A stretch of 64,000 bases of DNA from Solicoccozyma terricola (taxonomy: Eukaryota; Basidiomycota; Tremellomycetes; Filobasidiales; Piskurozymaceae): assembly GCA_001600875.1 (NCBI GenBank), contig BCLD01000012.1, positions 871,460 through 935,459 of the forward strand, given 5' to 3'. This document shows positions 1-10,474 of the stretch, piece after piece. Below the pieces are notes generated by a model. That model had not been told where the DNA came from. It saw only the letters and a program-made list of their open reading frames with translations, and did no database searches. How positions within the stretch are numbered: the first letter of the stretch is position 1; every line of letters begins with the position of its first letter. Made by a program: the position numbers and the translations under genes.

Positions 1-967
1 TTGTTGGTGGATTTGTAACCAGCGTCGATCACATCCTTGAGCTAACAAGGCGAGGTTTGGTTAGTCCCGCGGCCCGGGGGGGGGGGGGTGTTGACGCGGC
101 GCCAAAGAATCCCCGTACCCACCTTGATTTCCATCGATGGAACGGGACATCCACAAACGCCGTAGTTGAAGAAATCAGGGTGAAGGATGGTACACATACC
201 GACTGTCTCGGTGAGACCGTAACCTGTCCGCGAATGTAAAACATCAGCGCGGTCGTCGCGGTGAACACCCCCCACCCCCATCCACACCTCACCTTGAATG
301 ACCTTGACCACGGCGTTTGTCAAAAACTCTTGAGTCGCAGCGCTGACTGCTCCACCTCCACTCAATGCGATCCTCAATTTCCCCCCTGTCTGCGCCTTGA
401 CTTGATTGAATACGACTCTATCGGTCAACCCTGCTAGACCAGGGATATTGTACGAAGTTGCAAACTCTTTGACCTTGAGTGCGTTCATGAAAATTGATTT
501 TTTCACGGATCCAGAGGCGTTAACTTTTGCTAGAATTCCCTTTCGGATGAGTTCCCAGACCTAGTGTGGGAATCGGGGTGATGATCGGATGGTTAGTCTG
601 CGTGTTGCGTGTGTGTACACCCTTAACCCTCGCGGGGGGGCGAAACTACTATTATCGTCAACTCACCGCCGGCACTCCGACAATGATTGTAGGTTTGAAT
701 TCGATCAAATCACCATGACATTCCCTCACACTAGTTTCCGTCAAAGTCTTCACCCTACCATACCCGATCGGCAAACCAGCGAAAATCCAAGCTACTTCTA
801 CGACGAATTCGAGGATATGAGCTAGAGGAAGGAAAGCTAGGTAGGTGTCGTTGTCATCTAGGATCTCGGAAAGGAGATGCCAGATTGCACCGACGGCGGA
901 GAGGACGTTTTGGTGTGTCAATAGTACACCTTTAGGAGCTCCCGCTGTTTGAAAATGTGCGAGATCG

Positions 968-1005
<38 letters not shown>

Positions 1006-2162
1006 CAGAAGTTCCAATCCGTAAGTTGGGCCCAGCCAAAAAGGGATTCTACCTCCCCTCCGCACTCACTTGAACCACTCGTGTACATGCAACAAAAGAT
1101 ATCATCCGGTTGTGCTCGAATTGATTCCTTTGGATTCTCTCTACCCAACTTTTCCACTTCAGCTAAAGTAACAATCTTTAACTCCCTATCACCCTCATTC
1201 GCATTCTTCTTCAACAATTCAATATCCTTTGGATCAGCTTGACCATCGTATACTACTAATTTAACGGTTGGAGTTTCATTGATGATCTTTGCTAATGTTG
1301 GAATGAGGTCTGCGTTTGTGAATAAACCTCTTACACCTGGTTCAGAGAGGGAATGGGAAAGACCAGAAGGTCCGAGGGAATCGTAGGCTGTACATATCTT
1401 GACAGCTGAGAATGCACAAGCTTGTGCTGCGATTTGCCAATTGAGACTAGTTGGGGTGGGGGAGGAGGGAGGGGGAGGAGGGAGTGAGGTAGGGAGCGAG
1501 AGTGTGCGTGTGCGTGCGTGGAACGTATCAGTGTAAGGGTGTATGGCGATCCGGGACTCGGACTCGGACTCGGGACTCGGGGACTCACCCAGTTTGAGCA
1601 TATACGCTAAAGAATGTTTCATCCTCTCCACCTACTCCCAACTCTCTCAATCCACTTCCAACATCCCTCACCCTTTTCTCCATCTCAGAATAAGTCGTCC
1701 ATTCAAAATCACCAAGTACAAAATAATTCCAAGTTTTTGTCTCTGTAATATCTTGTCCATCTTTTCCTCCATTTTTACGAATTATATCTTTCTTTTCTGA
1801 AACGGTACGTAGGATAGGTCGAGATGCGAATCCTCGTTTGGAAGAGTGGGTGCGAGCGGCATATTGCAAGACGTCGTGGATGGTGGTTATTCCAGGAGCA
1901 GGTTCTGTGGGGGGTGGGGTGGGGTGGGGTTCCATCTGTTAGTCCCTCCTCCTCCTCCTCCTCCTCCTCCCACAAAGAGAATTCATCAATCCAATCCCAA
2001 CTCACCAGTAATAAGCTCGGTAACACAATAACTCCTCCTAGGCCACGTCTCGCCATCAGGCTGCTTGCTCTTCTTTCCCTTCTTGGAAGCTAGACTTTGT
2101 GCAGAGTTGATATCTCCAATGACTTCCCATGATGCTGGCTCGTTGTGTTTGCGCGGTGCCAT
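1..2162 (-). CDS. Long-chain fatty acid-CoA ligase (partial, C-terminus beyond window edge)
   Basis: Activates long-chain fatty acids to acyl-CoA through an acyl-AMP intermediate (ANL superfamily, FAA type). I reconstruct seven exons: 2162-2006, 1904-1589, 1446-1070, 944-667, 560-293, 223-123 and 41-1, all with GT-AG junctions that keep frame. The joined protein reads through TTIHDVLQYAARTH, then TAYDSLG, the AMP-binding loop YTSGSTGAPKGV (formed only by splicing 1070 to 944), GVPAVWELIRKGI and QGYGLTETVGMC, all typical of eukaryotic fatty acyl-CoA synthetases. The start is the ATG at 2162 with basic residues following; it is preceded by CT/GT-rich DNA. The gene leaves the window in the part preceding the ATP-binding C-terminal motifs. 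Introns carry simple repeats: (CGAAAA)n at 961-1003, a GGACTC repeat near 1555-1580 and a G13 run at 76-88. Family assignment is secure; substrate preference is not visible. Confidence 0.93.
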
Positions 2163-2535
2163 TGTGTGTGGGTGGGTGGTGGTGGTGGGTGGTGGGTGGT
2201 GGTGGTGGTCGTGTGGTTGTTGTTGTATGTAGTTGTATGCTGTGTCTGCTGCATGCCCCGGTGTTGTTACCCACCCGGCTCGCCGCGTCCAAGCCACGCG
2301 TACCAAGCGTGTTGGGGAGAGGGAGGGAGGGGGAGGGGAGGGAGGGGGGTGGGATGGTATCTTGGCATACTCGCATACTCGCATACTCGCAGGTACATCC
2401 CATCATCCCAATGCACACTCCATGTACTAGACTACCCCACACATCGTCCCAATCCGAATGTTACCCTTGATGTTACTCTTGCTTGTTACTCTTGCTTGTT
2501 ACCTTCTCCTCCCCTCCTCCCCACCCCACCCCACA

Positions 2536-5500
2536 TCATCCAGTCTTTCCTCGTTTGCTCGCCGATGCCGATGCCGATCCATCTACGACCGAATCCCAAG
2601 CAGTGTCATTATCCCATATCCGAGTCCTCCCCCCCCCCCCCCTCCACCACCTTCTCAATACTGTCATTCAACCGATGACACTCACCTGTACCATTCGTCC
2701 TTTTCGTCCCTCTCGACGTAGGTGAAACTATTCCACCTCTTCCTCGTCCTCGTCCACGTCCACGTCCACCACGACTACCTCTCCCACCTCTCCCACCTCT
2801 TCCACCTCTTTGAGAACCTACCACATCCTCATCAACATCCTTCGTCGTCTTTACATAAGACAGTGGTGCTCGTTCACTAGACGTCGGATCCTCCACGTCG
2901 TCTTGGTCGTCGTCGTCGCTGAGATCCTCAGCTTCGGCCATACAATCTGGACAAAACCATTCACCAGGTGGGATTTCTGTAAGTGGTGGATCTAGACAAG
3001 ACATGTGGAATGGTGAATCGCACTAGAAGGAGATTTCAACGTCGTCGTCAGTTTACCAAAACATCATTCACAACCAACTGATAAACATCCCCTCCCCTCC
3101 CCTCCCCTCCCCTCCCCCTCACCCCCCACCCCCCCGCGCCTCAACTCACTCGATCGCATTCCAAAGGCATCTCATTATCCCTCTCCTCATTACACATCAA
3201 ACAAATATCCTCACTCTCAACACCTGGCCATCTACCAAGTTCAGTATATGGTCCTTCATCGGAAGGTCGAGCGAGGAATAAAGTGAAATTACCACCAGCT
3301 GCGATAGATAGGATTTCGATTCCGTCAAGAGGGGTAATTCGGGATGGTTTGGTGGAGTTTCTGATCAACAGAGAGGAGAGGAGAGGGTGTTAATGTTGAA
3401 AACGGCGTGGAAACGAGGGGGAAAGAGAATCCGTCTCACTTGTACGATTCACCGAGACCGAGTTCTGTAGGGAGGGAGGAAAGGGGGGGATCAGGAAGTG
3501 ATTTCTTTTCTTTTTAGCCCTTTGGGACAAAGTCATCCGACCAAACGCGATCTCGACCTACCAGAATTCGACTGATGCGAAGAAAACACGTCCACGATTT
3601 TTCTTTTCAGTCATACGCCCGTTACAACCACCATCCCCCCCGTCTCACTCACACAATTCTGTCCCCATCCGATTGTCACAGTCTCATGTGGTTTATCAGG
3701 AGTTGACACTGATAACATGAAATGGGTATTACCGCCACTAGAAATCGCAGACGCTTTCCAGCCTTGTACTGTTGAGGTGGTGAGAGGATGAAAATGAGAT
3801 GAGAAGGCAAACGGGGGGATAACGTCAAACATTCTAACAAAAACAAACGACTGACGTTCTTGGATATATTTGAAGCGGGTGTCTGTGTGAGAATCGTGAT
3901 GAGCAGATCAGCAGATCAGGGATGGATAATCCCGGTTTTGGTCGCCGTTCAAGAGGCGAAAAAAAAAACCTACAAGGAGCTCCACTCGATCCATCTCCCG
4001 TCTGCTTCCATTTTCCAGCAATCTGATCGCGGTCCCCACTCCCTAACGATCAGTCATACCATATAACAACTAACCCTTCTCACCACACCCCACCTGATAC
4101 ATCCTCATCCGATCAACAACCACGGAACAAGCAGGACCACAAGTGATCATTAGTGCGCGAGTTGCTTCGTTTGATCCACTGTATTGAGGAATCATGGTAG
4201 GGTAAAGTCTGTGGGGAGGGGGGGGGGGGGGGGGGGNGGGGGGGGGGGGGGGGNGTTTTGGGGGGGGGGGGGGGGGGGGGGGGGGAGGATGACGGATCAG
4301 TGGTGTGTTTTGAGATGGCGTACGGTCGGGGATGATGATTCACTTGTTCTCTTGCGAGCCGTGGCCAAGACGACCATAGCCAGCGAAACCTATGCAAAGG
4401 CCAGGGGGTTAGGTTATCAAGCTGTTGCTGAATGATGAGGCGCGATGCGATGCGCCACCAGACTCACCCCACGACCAGACGTAACCAGCGTCATCCATTG
4501 CCAAACTATGCTGTTGACCGGAAGCGATCTGCACAATCTTCCGCGGAGAGAATCTTCGGATTTGTCCTGTCGATCGCGAGTTGGGGGCCATCCAAGTTAG
4601 GACAATGGGGGAGGGTGGATGCACCTGGGTCCTCACGGAAATGGCAGAGACGTACGAGGAGTCTCTTGTTGATCGTATACTACCCTTCCCGGACCGACTA
4701 TCCTTCGGCCCTCCTTTTCATTGCCTAGCTGTCCATTCTCGCTTGAACCACATGCGTAGATGAAACCGGCGTCGGTGAGCAGGAGGGAGAAAGTGAGTCC
4801 TACAGAGGCCTTAGTGACCCGAAGCAGACGATTAGGTTGGCACGCGAGTAAGGTCAAATGTTGTACGGAATCGTATCGTTCGCACTGACCTGTACAATCT
4901 TTTGTCCCACTCTCTCCCATGGTCCGCTGATAGGTGTGAATTCAGTGATCTCTTCTTCTTGCGTAGGCTGGACGTTGGGGAGACATTAGTCTCAGGACGC
5001 CCCATCTAGTCGCTTCTACACCCCCCCACCTGACCACACTGAGCTGTGGTATTCCAACCAGCACTCCAAGCTTTGCCATCGCTTCCAATCAAGACAGTAT
5101 GGTGCCTACCACATGCCGCATATACTATTCGATTCGTCTTGGACGCTCCCTTCAGATGCTTGGCTACAACTGTAAACTCCTCCAATGCTTTGGTAGACGG
5201 CTTGGAATCTTGCGATGTGCCAAAGCACGAGTGACTATTCCGACCGATGAAATGGGCATTACCACGAGAGTCAACGCAGACGGAATGGAACGCCGAGTGT
5301 CCGGTGTAGATGGATTCGATTTTGAGGTGGTAGAGAGATCGTATGATGTGTGGTTCGTTGAGGTCGCTGTGTGAAATGGAAGCTGGCTCGTGAGGATGCG
5401 TGTGCGGGTCGCAACCGAGTGAAAATGGTTCGCAGCCTCACGTTCCCAACAAAACAGGCTTCTTTCCTCCTAAAGCCAACCTAGTCGTCCCACTCGTCGT

Positions 5501-5725
5501 CAGCATCAGTCCAAAGCGCCGGCAGCCACGTCGTCTCTCACCAGTCTGTTCCGCCAGCGATGAGGACTACGGGACATTTGAAGGGTCAGGGGGTTTGACA
5601 TTCGTTCGAGGGGCCTGTTCCGTCCGGCCTTGTCGCTCACCTCGTCCCCATGGCCGTTCTTGCGCACGCTCTGCGGCTTCCCCAGTCGGTGGGACGTTCT
5701 CTTGGGGCTCCTGGATGTGTGCCAT
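2536..5725 (-). CDS. RCC1-repeat protein with C-terminal PHD finger and RGG tail
   Basis: Not matched to a named yeast gene. After splicing about fourteen small introns, the protein begins MAHIQEPQENVPPTG at 5725. It shows successive RCC1/BLIP-II-type blades: GHSAFHSVCVDSRGNAHFIG, VLIGSDGKAWSAGWN, LLLTDAGFIYACGSSENGQL, SGQQHSLAMDDAGYVWSWG followed by FAGYGRLGHGS, and ITIGWGQNC-type segments. Then comes a C4HC3 PHD finger, CLMCNEERDNEMPLECDRCD followed by HMSC and WFCPDC, whose halves are joined across an intron near 3030-3150. An acidic stretch and an RGG/RG-rich run follow. The last exon (2582-2536) is reached by splicing the donor at 2685 to the acceptor at 2583, giving a short basic end, KRGKTG. 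RCC1 domains are seven-bladed propellers, often exchange factors or chromatin binders; PHD fingers read histone H3 tails. A chromatin role is inferred. One intron contains the G-run with Ns at 4213-4285. Confidence 0.8.
2629..2642. repeat. C14 tract in the last intron of the RCC1-PHD gene
   Basis: C run on the + strand, hence poly-G in the transcript, 43 nt downstream of the donor at 2685. Together with the in-frame basic last exon, this supports treating the segment as intron rather than coding sequence. Confidence 0.75.
4213..4285. repeat. Intronic poly-G tract with unresolved bases
   Basis: Nearly pure G on the + strand (poly-C in the transcript), interrupted by single N calls at 4237 and 4254 and one GTTTT. 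It lies in an intron of the RCC1-PHD gene just upstream of the acceptor. Real length is probably uncertain because the base caller failed in it. Confidence 0.9.
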
Positions 5726-5953
5726 ATGATGTGCTGAGCGATGAACGATGACTGGGACAATGTGTATGTGTAGATGCGAGACGACGAAAGTTGACTGGTC
5801 CGGTCGGAACTCGTCTGCCGCGTCATCACTTGGACGCGGAGGAGGGAGCGGTATCCAGCATCATGTCGTGAGTCGTATACAATCGCCCAGGTCGTCAACA
5901 GTCATCACATTCAGTCGTCACACCCGTCCCGCCATTCCCATCCCCCTACATCT

Positions 5954-6319
5954 TCACTGCTTCACCCAACTTTCCGAGTTGTACGGCTTGTCGGTCCCCG
6001 TGAACGGCACCATCTCACCCCTCTCGTACGTCATCATATCCTCCCACTTGCTGCCTTCCTCCAACATCTCCACGATTTTGTCACCGCGTATGACGACTCC
6101 CATTTCAAAGTTGGTGGTTTCCGATAAAGAGTAGGTGGGTTCTTTTCGGTTCTTTAGCTTTTTAGGTTTACCCCATGCCGACTTGCTGAAGTTGGCCGAG
6201 CCGATGTAGACGTACAGTGGCTGGGAGTGGTCGTCTTTGTCAAAGACGAGGATTTGTTTGCACTGTACAGCGTTGAACAAGAGTTAAGAAAGAAAGAAAA
6301 GGGGGGGGGGGGGGGAGGA

Positions 6320-6360
<41 letters not shown>

Positions 6361-8173
6361 CGGCTCTCATCAGACGATTGCTTACATGAAACAAGCAACC
6401 AGCTCCTTGTCGATCCGTGGCTTGATCTTTCGACTTGTAGTGATAAAACAACGATTTGACTTCACGAGACGCTTGATCCCACTTGAGGTGACATCCCTGT
6501 TGAGAGTAGCTTCACGTCAGCCCAAATCCATCGTTCGAACACATGACCCCCCTTCGATGCATTCACCATCTGCGCCGCTCCATCCTGCGACGCCTGCCTT
6601 GCCGCCTCAACATCCCTCCTCGTACAAAACACAATCTTGACGTTTGGTAATGTCGTAGAGTTGACATCCATCCATCCACCAGAAAACGCATGTCCCATCG
6701 CCGCAAGCCAATCTGTTTGACATCCCCCAATCGACGCAGTGCAGACTTCAACGTCAACATCGCGACCTCCACCCATGATCCTCCTCGCCACCTTTCGTAG
6801 ACGTAACGCTCCATATGATTCAACCTCTTCACCGTTATGTGTACCGGGTTCAGAAGTGATCAAGTCGACACCCTTGACGGCGGACCAATCGTATTTCAAA
6901 AATAGAGAATCGATGACAGGTTTGGGAAGTCCAAGTGCGGCAGCATGATCGAAAAATTGGGTCTTGAATTTGCTCGTCTTGGAGATTGCGTCCGGGGGGA
7001 GACGCGGGAGATCGACCACGAACCAGTGCTGGTAGATGGGTCAAAGAATCAAAAAGGGTGTCAGTCGTGCGTCGATCGAGAGCAAAAAAAGAAAACGTTT
7101 TCAGACAATCTCACATTGTCACTGTGAACGGTATCCAGAGACATGAGATTTGCAGACGTGATGAAGATCTATACGTAAGAACATCGATCAACATAAGTTT
7201 ATTTGCACGCATGGCATGTAAGCAAAGTCAACACAACCCCCACCCTCAAGAAACCAGGGTAAACGATCGCTCCAAATTTGGAATGTGGAGATCCCGATTT
7301 GACCTGCGCATAAAAGCATCGAAAGTTCTTTCCGTATCGATTCTTGTAGTATTTCTCTGCTGCTTCGGTGACACGAGCGTGATCTGCTGGGGAGAGGTTG
7401 TGGTAGACACCGTTGACGGGGGGAATGCCGAGCTGTTGATCGGCGATTTGGCAAGCGACTTCATCTTGAGCGAGATCACGACCGATATAAAACTGAACCC
7501 GGGGATAGACTGGTAAGAGGTGATTCATTCTCCGGTCATCTAACCCCCCAAACTCACAGGAAACTCCTGCGCCGTACTCAACGGCAAATACTCAAAGTAT
7601 TCATCCTGACCAATGAAGAAACTATACGAGAAGGATATTCCACCTTGGCCATCGGTGCACATCGCTCTTTTGTCAATAATTTGGCCGAGGGTGATGGTGT
7701 TGGCGGAAGCTGGACCTTCAAGACGACCTTGTGTTCGGGTAAGGAAGATGCGGGGTTTGGGATAGCGAATAGGTGATGATGGTGGGGCCATGGAGGTCTG
7801 TAGAAGATACACGAGGGAATCAAGCGTGGTAGCCAAGACAGATATCAAATACCCCCAACTGTTCACTCACCGAAGTACCATTGGTTGCCATCGTCGCCGT
7901 CTTCACCCGCTTCGTGCCACTCTCACCTACAAACTCGACCTCGGAGCTCCCACTTCTCGCTCTTTTGACGATCCCAGGGTCCGGTGAATTCAAAGACCTG
8001 CCTGTAGTTGGCTTGCCCTCGTCCATGGTCGTTGGAGGTTTGACCGTCGGGTTGTTCCCTCTGGACGCCTCGAACTTGGCCCTCTGCTCTGCGCGGACGG
8101 CAGTGAGTTGGGCGGCGACGCTGGTGGACGCGGAGAGAGGTGAAGGATTGGTAGAGGACCTGGAGTTGGCCAT
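5954..8173 (-). CDS. TDP1: Tyrosyl-DNA phosphodiesterase 1
   Basis: Removes topoisomerase I peptides and other 3' adducts from DNA, in the nucleus. The N-terminus is low-complexity with an acidic SSEVEFVGES stretch. The two catalytic H-x-K-x(n)-N motifs of the phospholipase-D superfamily are both visible: first PHSKFGAIVYPGFLR joined by splicing to IFITSANLMSLD, second CHLKWDQASREVKS joined to CKQILVFDKDD and YIGSANFSKSAWGK. The second HLK appears only after removing a 75-nt intron whose donor is near 6566 and acceptor near 6497. The C-terminus ends at 5954. I chose the ATG at 8173 because it has a strong context (ACACCATGG); an in-frame ATG lies upstream at 8236. An intron at about 6281-6390 carries 15-nt and 35-nt G runs. 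The exact acceptor near 7500 is uncertain (best fit keeps QEFP joined to FYIGRD). Confidence 0.93.
6301..6360. repeat. Intronic G homopolymers (G15 and G35)
   Basis: Two + strand G runs, 6301-6315 and 6326-6360, separated by an A-rich spacer, inside a TDP1 intron. On the transcript strand they are C runs and precede the exon encoding the second active-site Asn. Confidence 0.9.
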
Positions 8174-8387
8174 GGTGTCAAGACGTATGGTGTTGTTGCT
8201 TGATCTAGGGGCAGTCGGGGGGAGTTGGAATGACATCTGACTTGGGCCCTGAATTGTCAACAAACAGAAAGTGGCGGGGCGGGGGTGGCGGGGGATGGTT
8301 ATGTGGCACAGCTGGTCATTCCTTTTGGTGACATTGTGCCTACTACATCATTCTGTTCCTAAACATTCCTTTCATCCGTTGCAAACA

Positions 8388-10076
8388 TCATGACGACAGA
8401 TCGAAGATGACTTTGCCAACTTTTTGCTCGTTGAATAGACGGTAATACTGGGAAATGTGAAGAACGTCAGCGACCGAAGGGGTTGGTCTCCCTTCCTCTC
8501 CCTCCTTCCCCCCCACCCCCTCCCCAAGTTCGACTCACCTCGGGCGCATCCTCCAGCTTGACCTTTTTCTGAACAAACCCATCAATCAACTCTGGCGTCT
8601 CCTTTGAGATCTTCTTCAAAATCTCCAAACTCTCTTCGAACATTGCTCTCGCATGACATCGTCCAAACTGCATTCGGAAACCTTTACCATAAGCGACGTT
8701 ACCCGGGATTTGAATCTCGTGATTGTGTACACCACATGATGAGATGACGCCTCCGACTCGGACGAGGGAGATGGCGAGGTTGAGAGCGGCGTTGTTGCCT
8801 ACTACTTCGAGGACTGCATCGGGTCCGCGGTTGGAGGTAGCGGCGTGGAGAGTGGCAGCTGGGTCAGCGGCTGGGTCGAGAGGGATAGCACCGTATTTCT
8901 TGGCGGTGTCTGGGGGGTGGGGTGGCGGCATGTAAGCAAGCGTGAGTTCATAGGGGTGAATTTCATCGGTGTGTCGCATCCCAACTCACCTCGTCGCTCC
9001 GCAACCGGATCAATCGCATAGACTTTTGCAAACTTTTCCTTGGCAGCCATGATAGCCTAATTTTTTCTCACCGATATCAGTGAACATGCCCTGCACCTGC
9101 ACCGCACCGCACCATCTAACTGATTTGCCACTCACACACAACCCTACAGGCCCACATCCAATAACACAACAAACAGCGTTCTTTCGCTCCGGCTCGAGGA
9201 GTAGATTCCATGCATTCTTGACGACGGAACAGCCTGTTGGGAAGATGTCGGCCATCATAAGGAGTTGTGAATCAGGTAGTGTTGCCGGAGCGTGGAAGAG
9301 GGTGGTATCTGTAATTAAACTCCTTTGTCAAGTCCAGGGTGTCACACATCCCTTGAGACATTAACACCCGCCCCGCCCACCTGCCATGGGAACTAAAACA
9401 AACTCTGCTTGTGCTCCTTCCAATTTATCACCTCCAAACAATCTACTCTTCTCACAACGACCCGTGAATCCCTTCTCGCAGAAGAAACAGTGACCACATG
9501 AGATGGTGAATGGGGATACTACGCGATCGCCGATATTCCAACGGTCTGATTTGGTAGAATGGATGTGACCGACGAATTCGTGGCCCTGGGAGAGAGGAAC
9601 GATGGGATGAGTGGAAGGGCAGTCGGCCGCCCCGCCCCGGGGGGGGGGGGGGGGGGAGGGACAACGTGTGCTTACCATGGTGAATCCGAGTTTCGTCAAG
9701 CCAGCCTGAGGGTTGGGAGAGTAGGTCAAGTGTGGGGCACCTTCCCGCGCAATTGTTCTAACTCACGGTATGACCTCGATATGTGTGTAGGTCGCTTCCA
9801 CTATGAACCAGCCAGGATCGTTAGGAAATGTCAATCTACTCTGCAAATCACATCCAACCTTACCATAGTCCACTAGCAGTAATCTGGTGCAACGCAGAAG
9901 ATGTCAGATGTCAGTTGTCGGACACGGACACGGGGACGTTGTCTCATCTGCCTTGTCCCACCCACCTTGACAACCACCTCCCCTTGTTCGGGCTGCGGAA
10001 CTGGCTTGTCGACGACCTCGACGACATTGGGACCTGTGTAGATGACTGCTTTCATGGTCGATTGAGATGACGACAT
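8388..10076 (-). CDS. Zinc-dependent alcohol dehydrogenase (MDR family)
   Basis: A medium-chain NAD(P)-dependent alcohol/polyol dehydrogenase. Exons join to give MKAVIYTGPNVVEVV at the N-terminus and ITASGLCGSDLHTYRGH, with the catalytic-zinc cysteine (created by splicing near 9750-9880). These are followed by GHEFVGHI (GHE zinc-binding motif) and the structural-zinc cysteines in CGHCFFCEKGFTGRCEKS. The nucleotide-binding Rossmann motif is VIGCGPVGLC. The protein closes with YYRLFNEQKVGKVIFDL at 8388. The start at ATG 10076 gives MSSSQST before the conserved MKAV; the internal Met is the alternative. One intron contains a G18 run (9639-9656). It lies head-to-head with the LRR gene across about 400 bp. 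The substrate cannot be read from the sequence; the domain organisation is complete and no catalytic residue is missing. Confidence 0.93.
9639..9656. repeat. G18 tract in an alcohol dehydrogenase intron
   Basis: G run on the + strand, poly-C in the transcript, between the exons for RGH and GHEFVGHI. Confidence 0.85.
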
Positions 10077-10474
10077 GATGTGAATGGTATTAGCAGAGAG
10101 GGATGATCTTCCCGGCTGCACATATCCACCTCACTATAGTAGATCGGATATCGCCGAACTAGCCGAATGCCGGAGACGGACATTGGCCACCCCATGTCCG
10201 TTGTGCTCACACCCCCCGTGTTTCATGTCCGGGCACTGTTCTGCATTGTCCCTGGGCTGTTTCAGACATGTTGAATGACATTCTACGGGGAACAATGGGT
10301 GGGGGAGGCGGGGGACAAGCAGGAGTGGCATAGTTTCAGGAGTGGCAGGAGCAGGGAAGGGAGGAGGGTATGGCAGACAGGTAGACAGGGTAGACAGGGT
10401 AGACAGGGGGGACAGACCATGCAGGACATCGCATCGTCCACACCTAAGCTGGCTTACAACACTCAGTCTTCACC
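10077..10474. other. Divergent intergenic region with GGTAGACAG triplet repeat
   Basis: Promoter region shared by the alcohol dehydrogenase (-) and the LRR membrane protein (+). The only structure I see is three perfect head-to-tail copies of the 9-mer GGTAGACAG at 10380-10406 in a G-rich, purine-biased stretch. No coding potential was recognised. Confidence 0.6.

Noticed and set aside
961..1003. Coding Lys/Thr repeat on the + strand
   Set aside because: It is a (CGAAAA)n microsatellite inside an intron of the acyl-CoA ligase on the other strand.
2609..2693. RCC1-PHD protein ending unspliced at 2609 with a Gly-rich tail
   Set aside because: The tail would be encoded by a C14/G14 homopolymer directly after a consensus donor; splicing to 2582 gives a basic terminal exon and fits the intronic homopolymer pattern.
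6490..6520. A 19-nt intron in TDP1 just before the second HKN motif
   Set aside because: Too short to splice; a donor 56 nt further upstream gives a 75-nt intron in frame.
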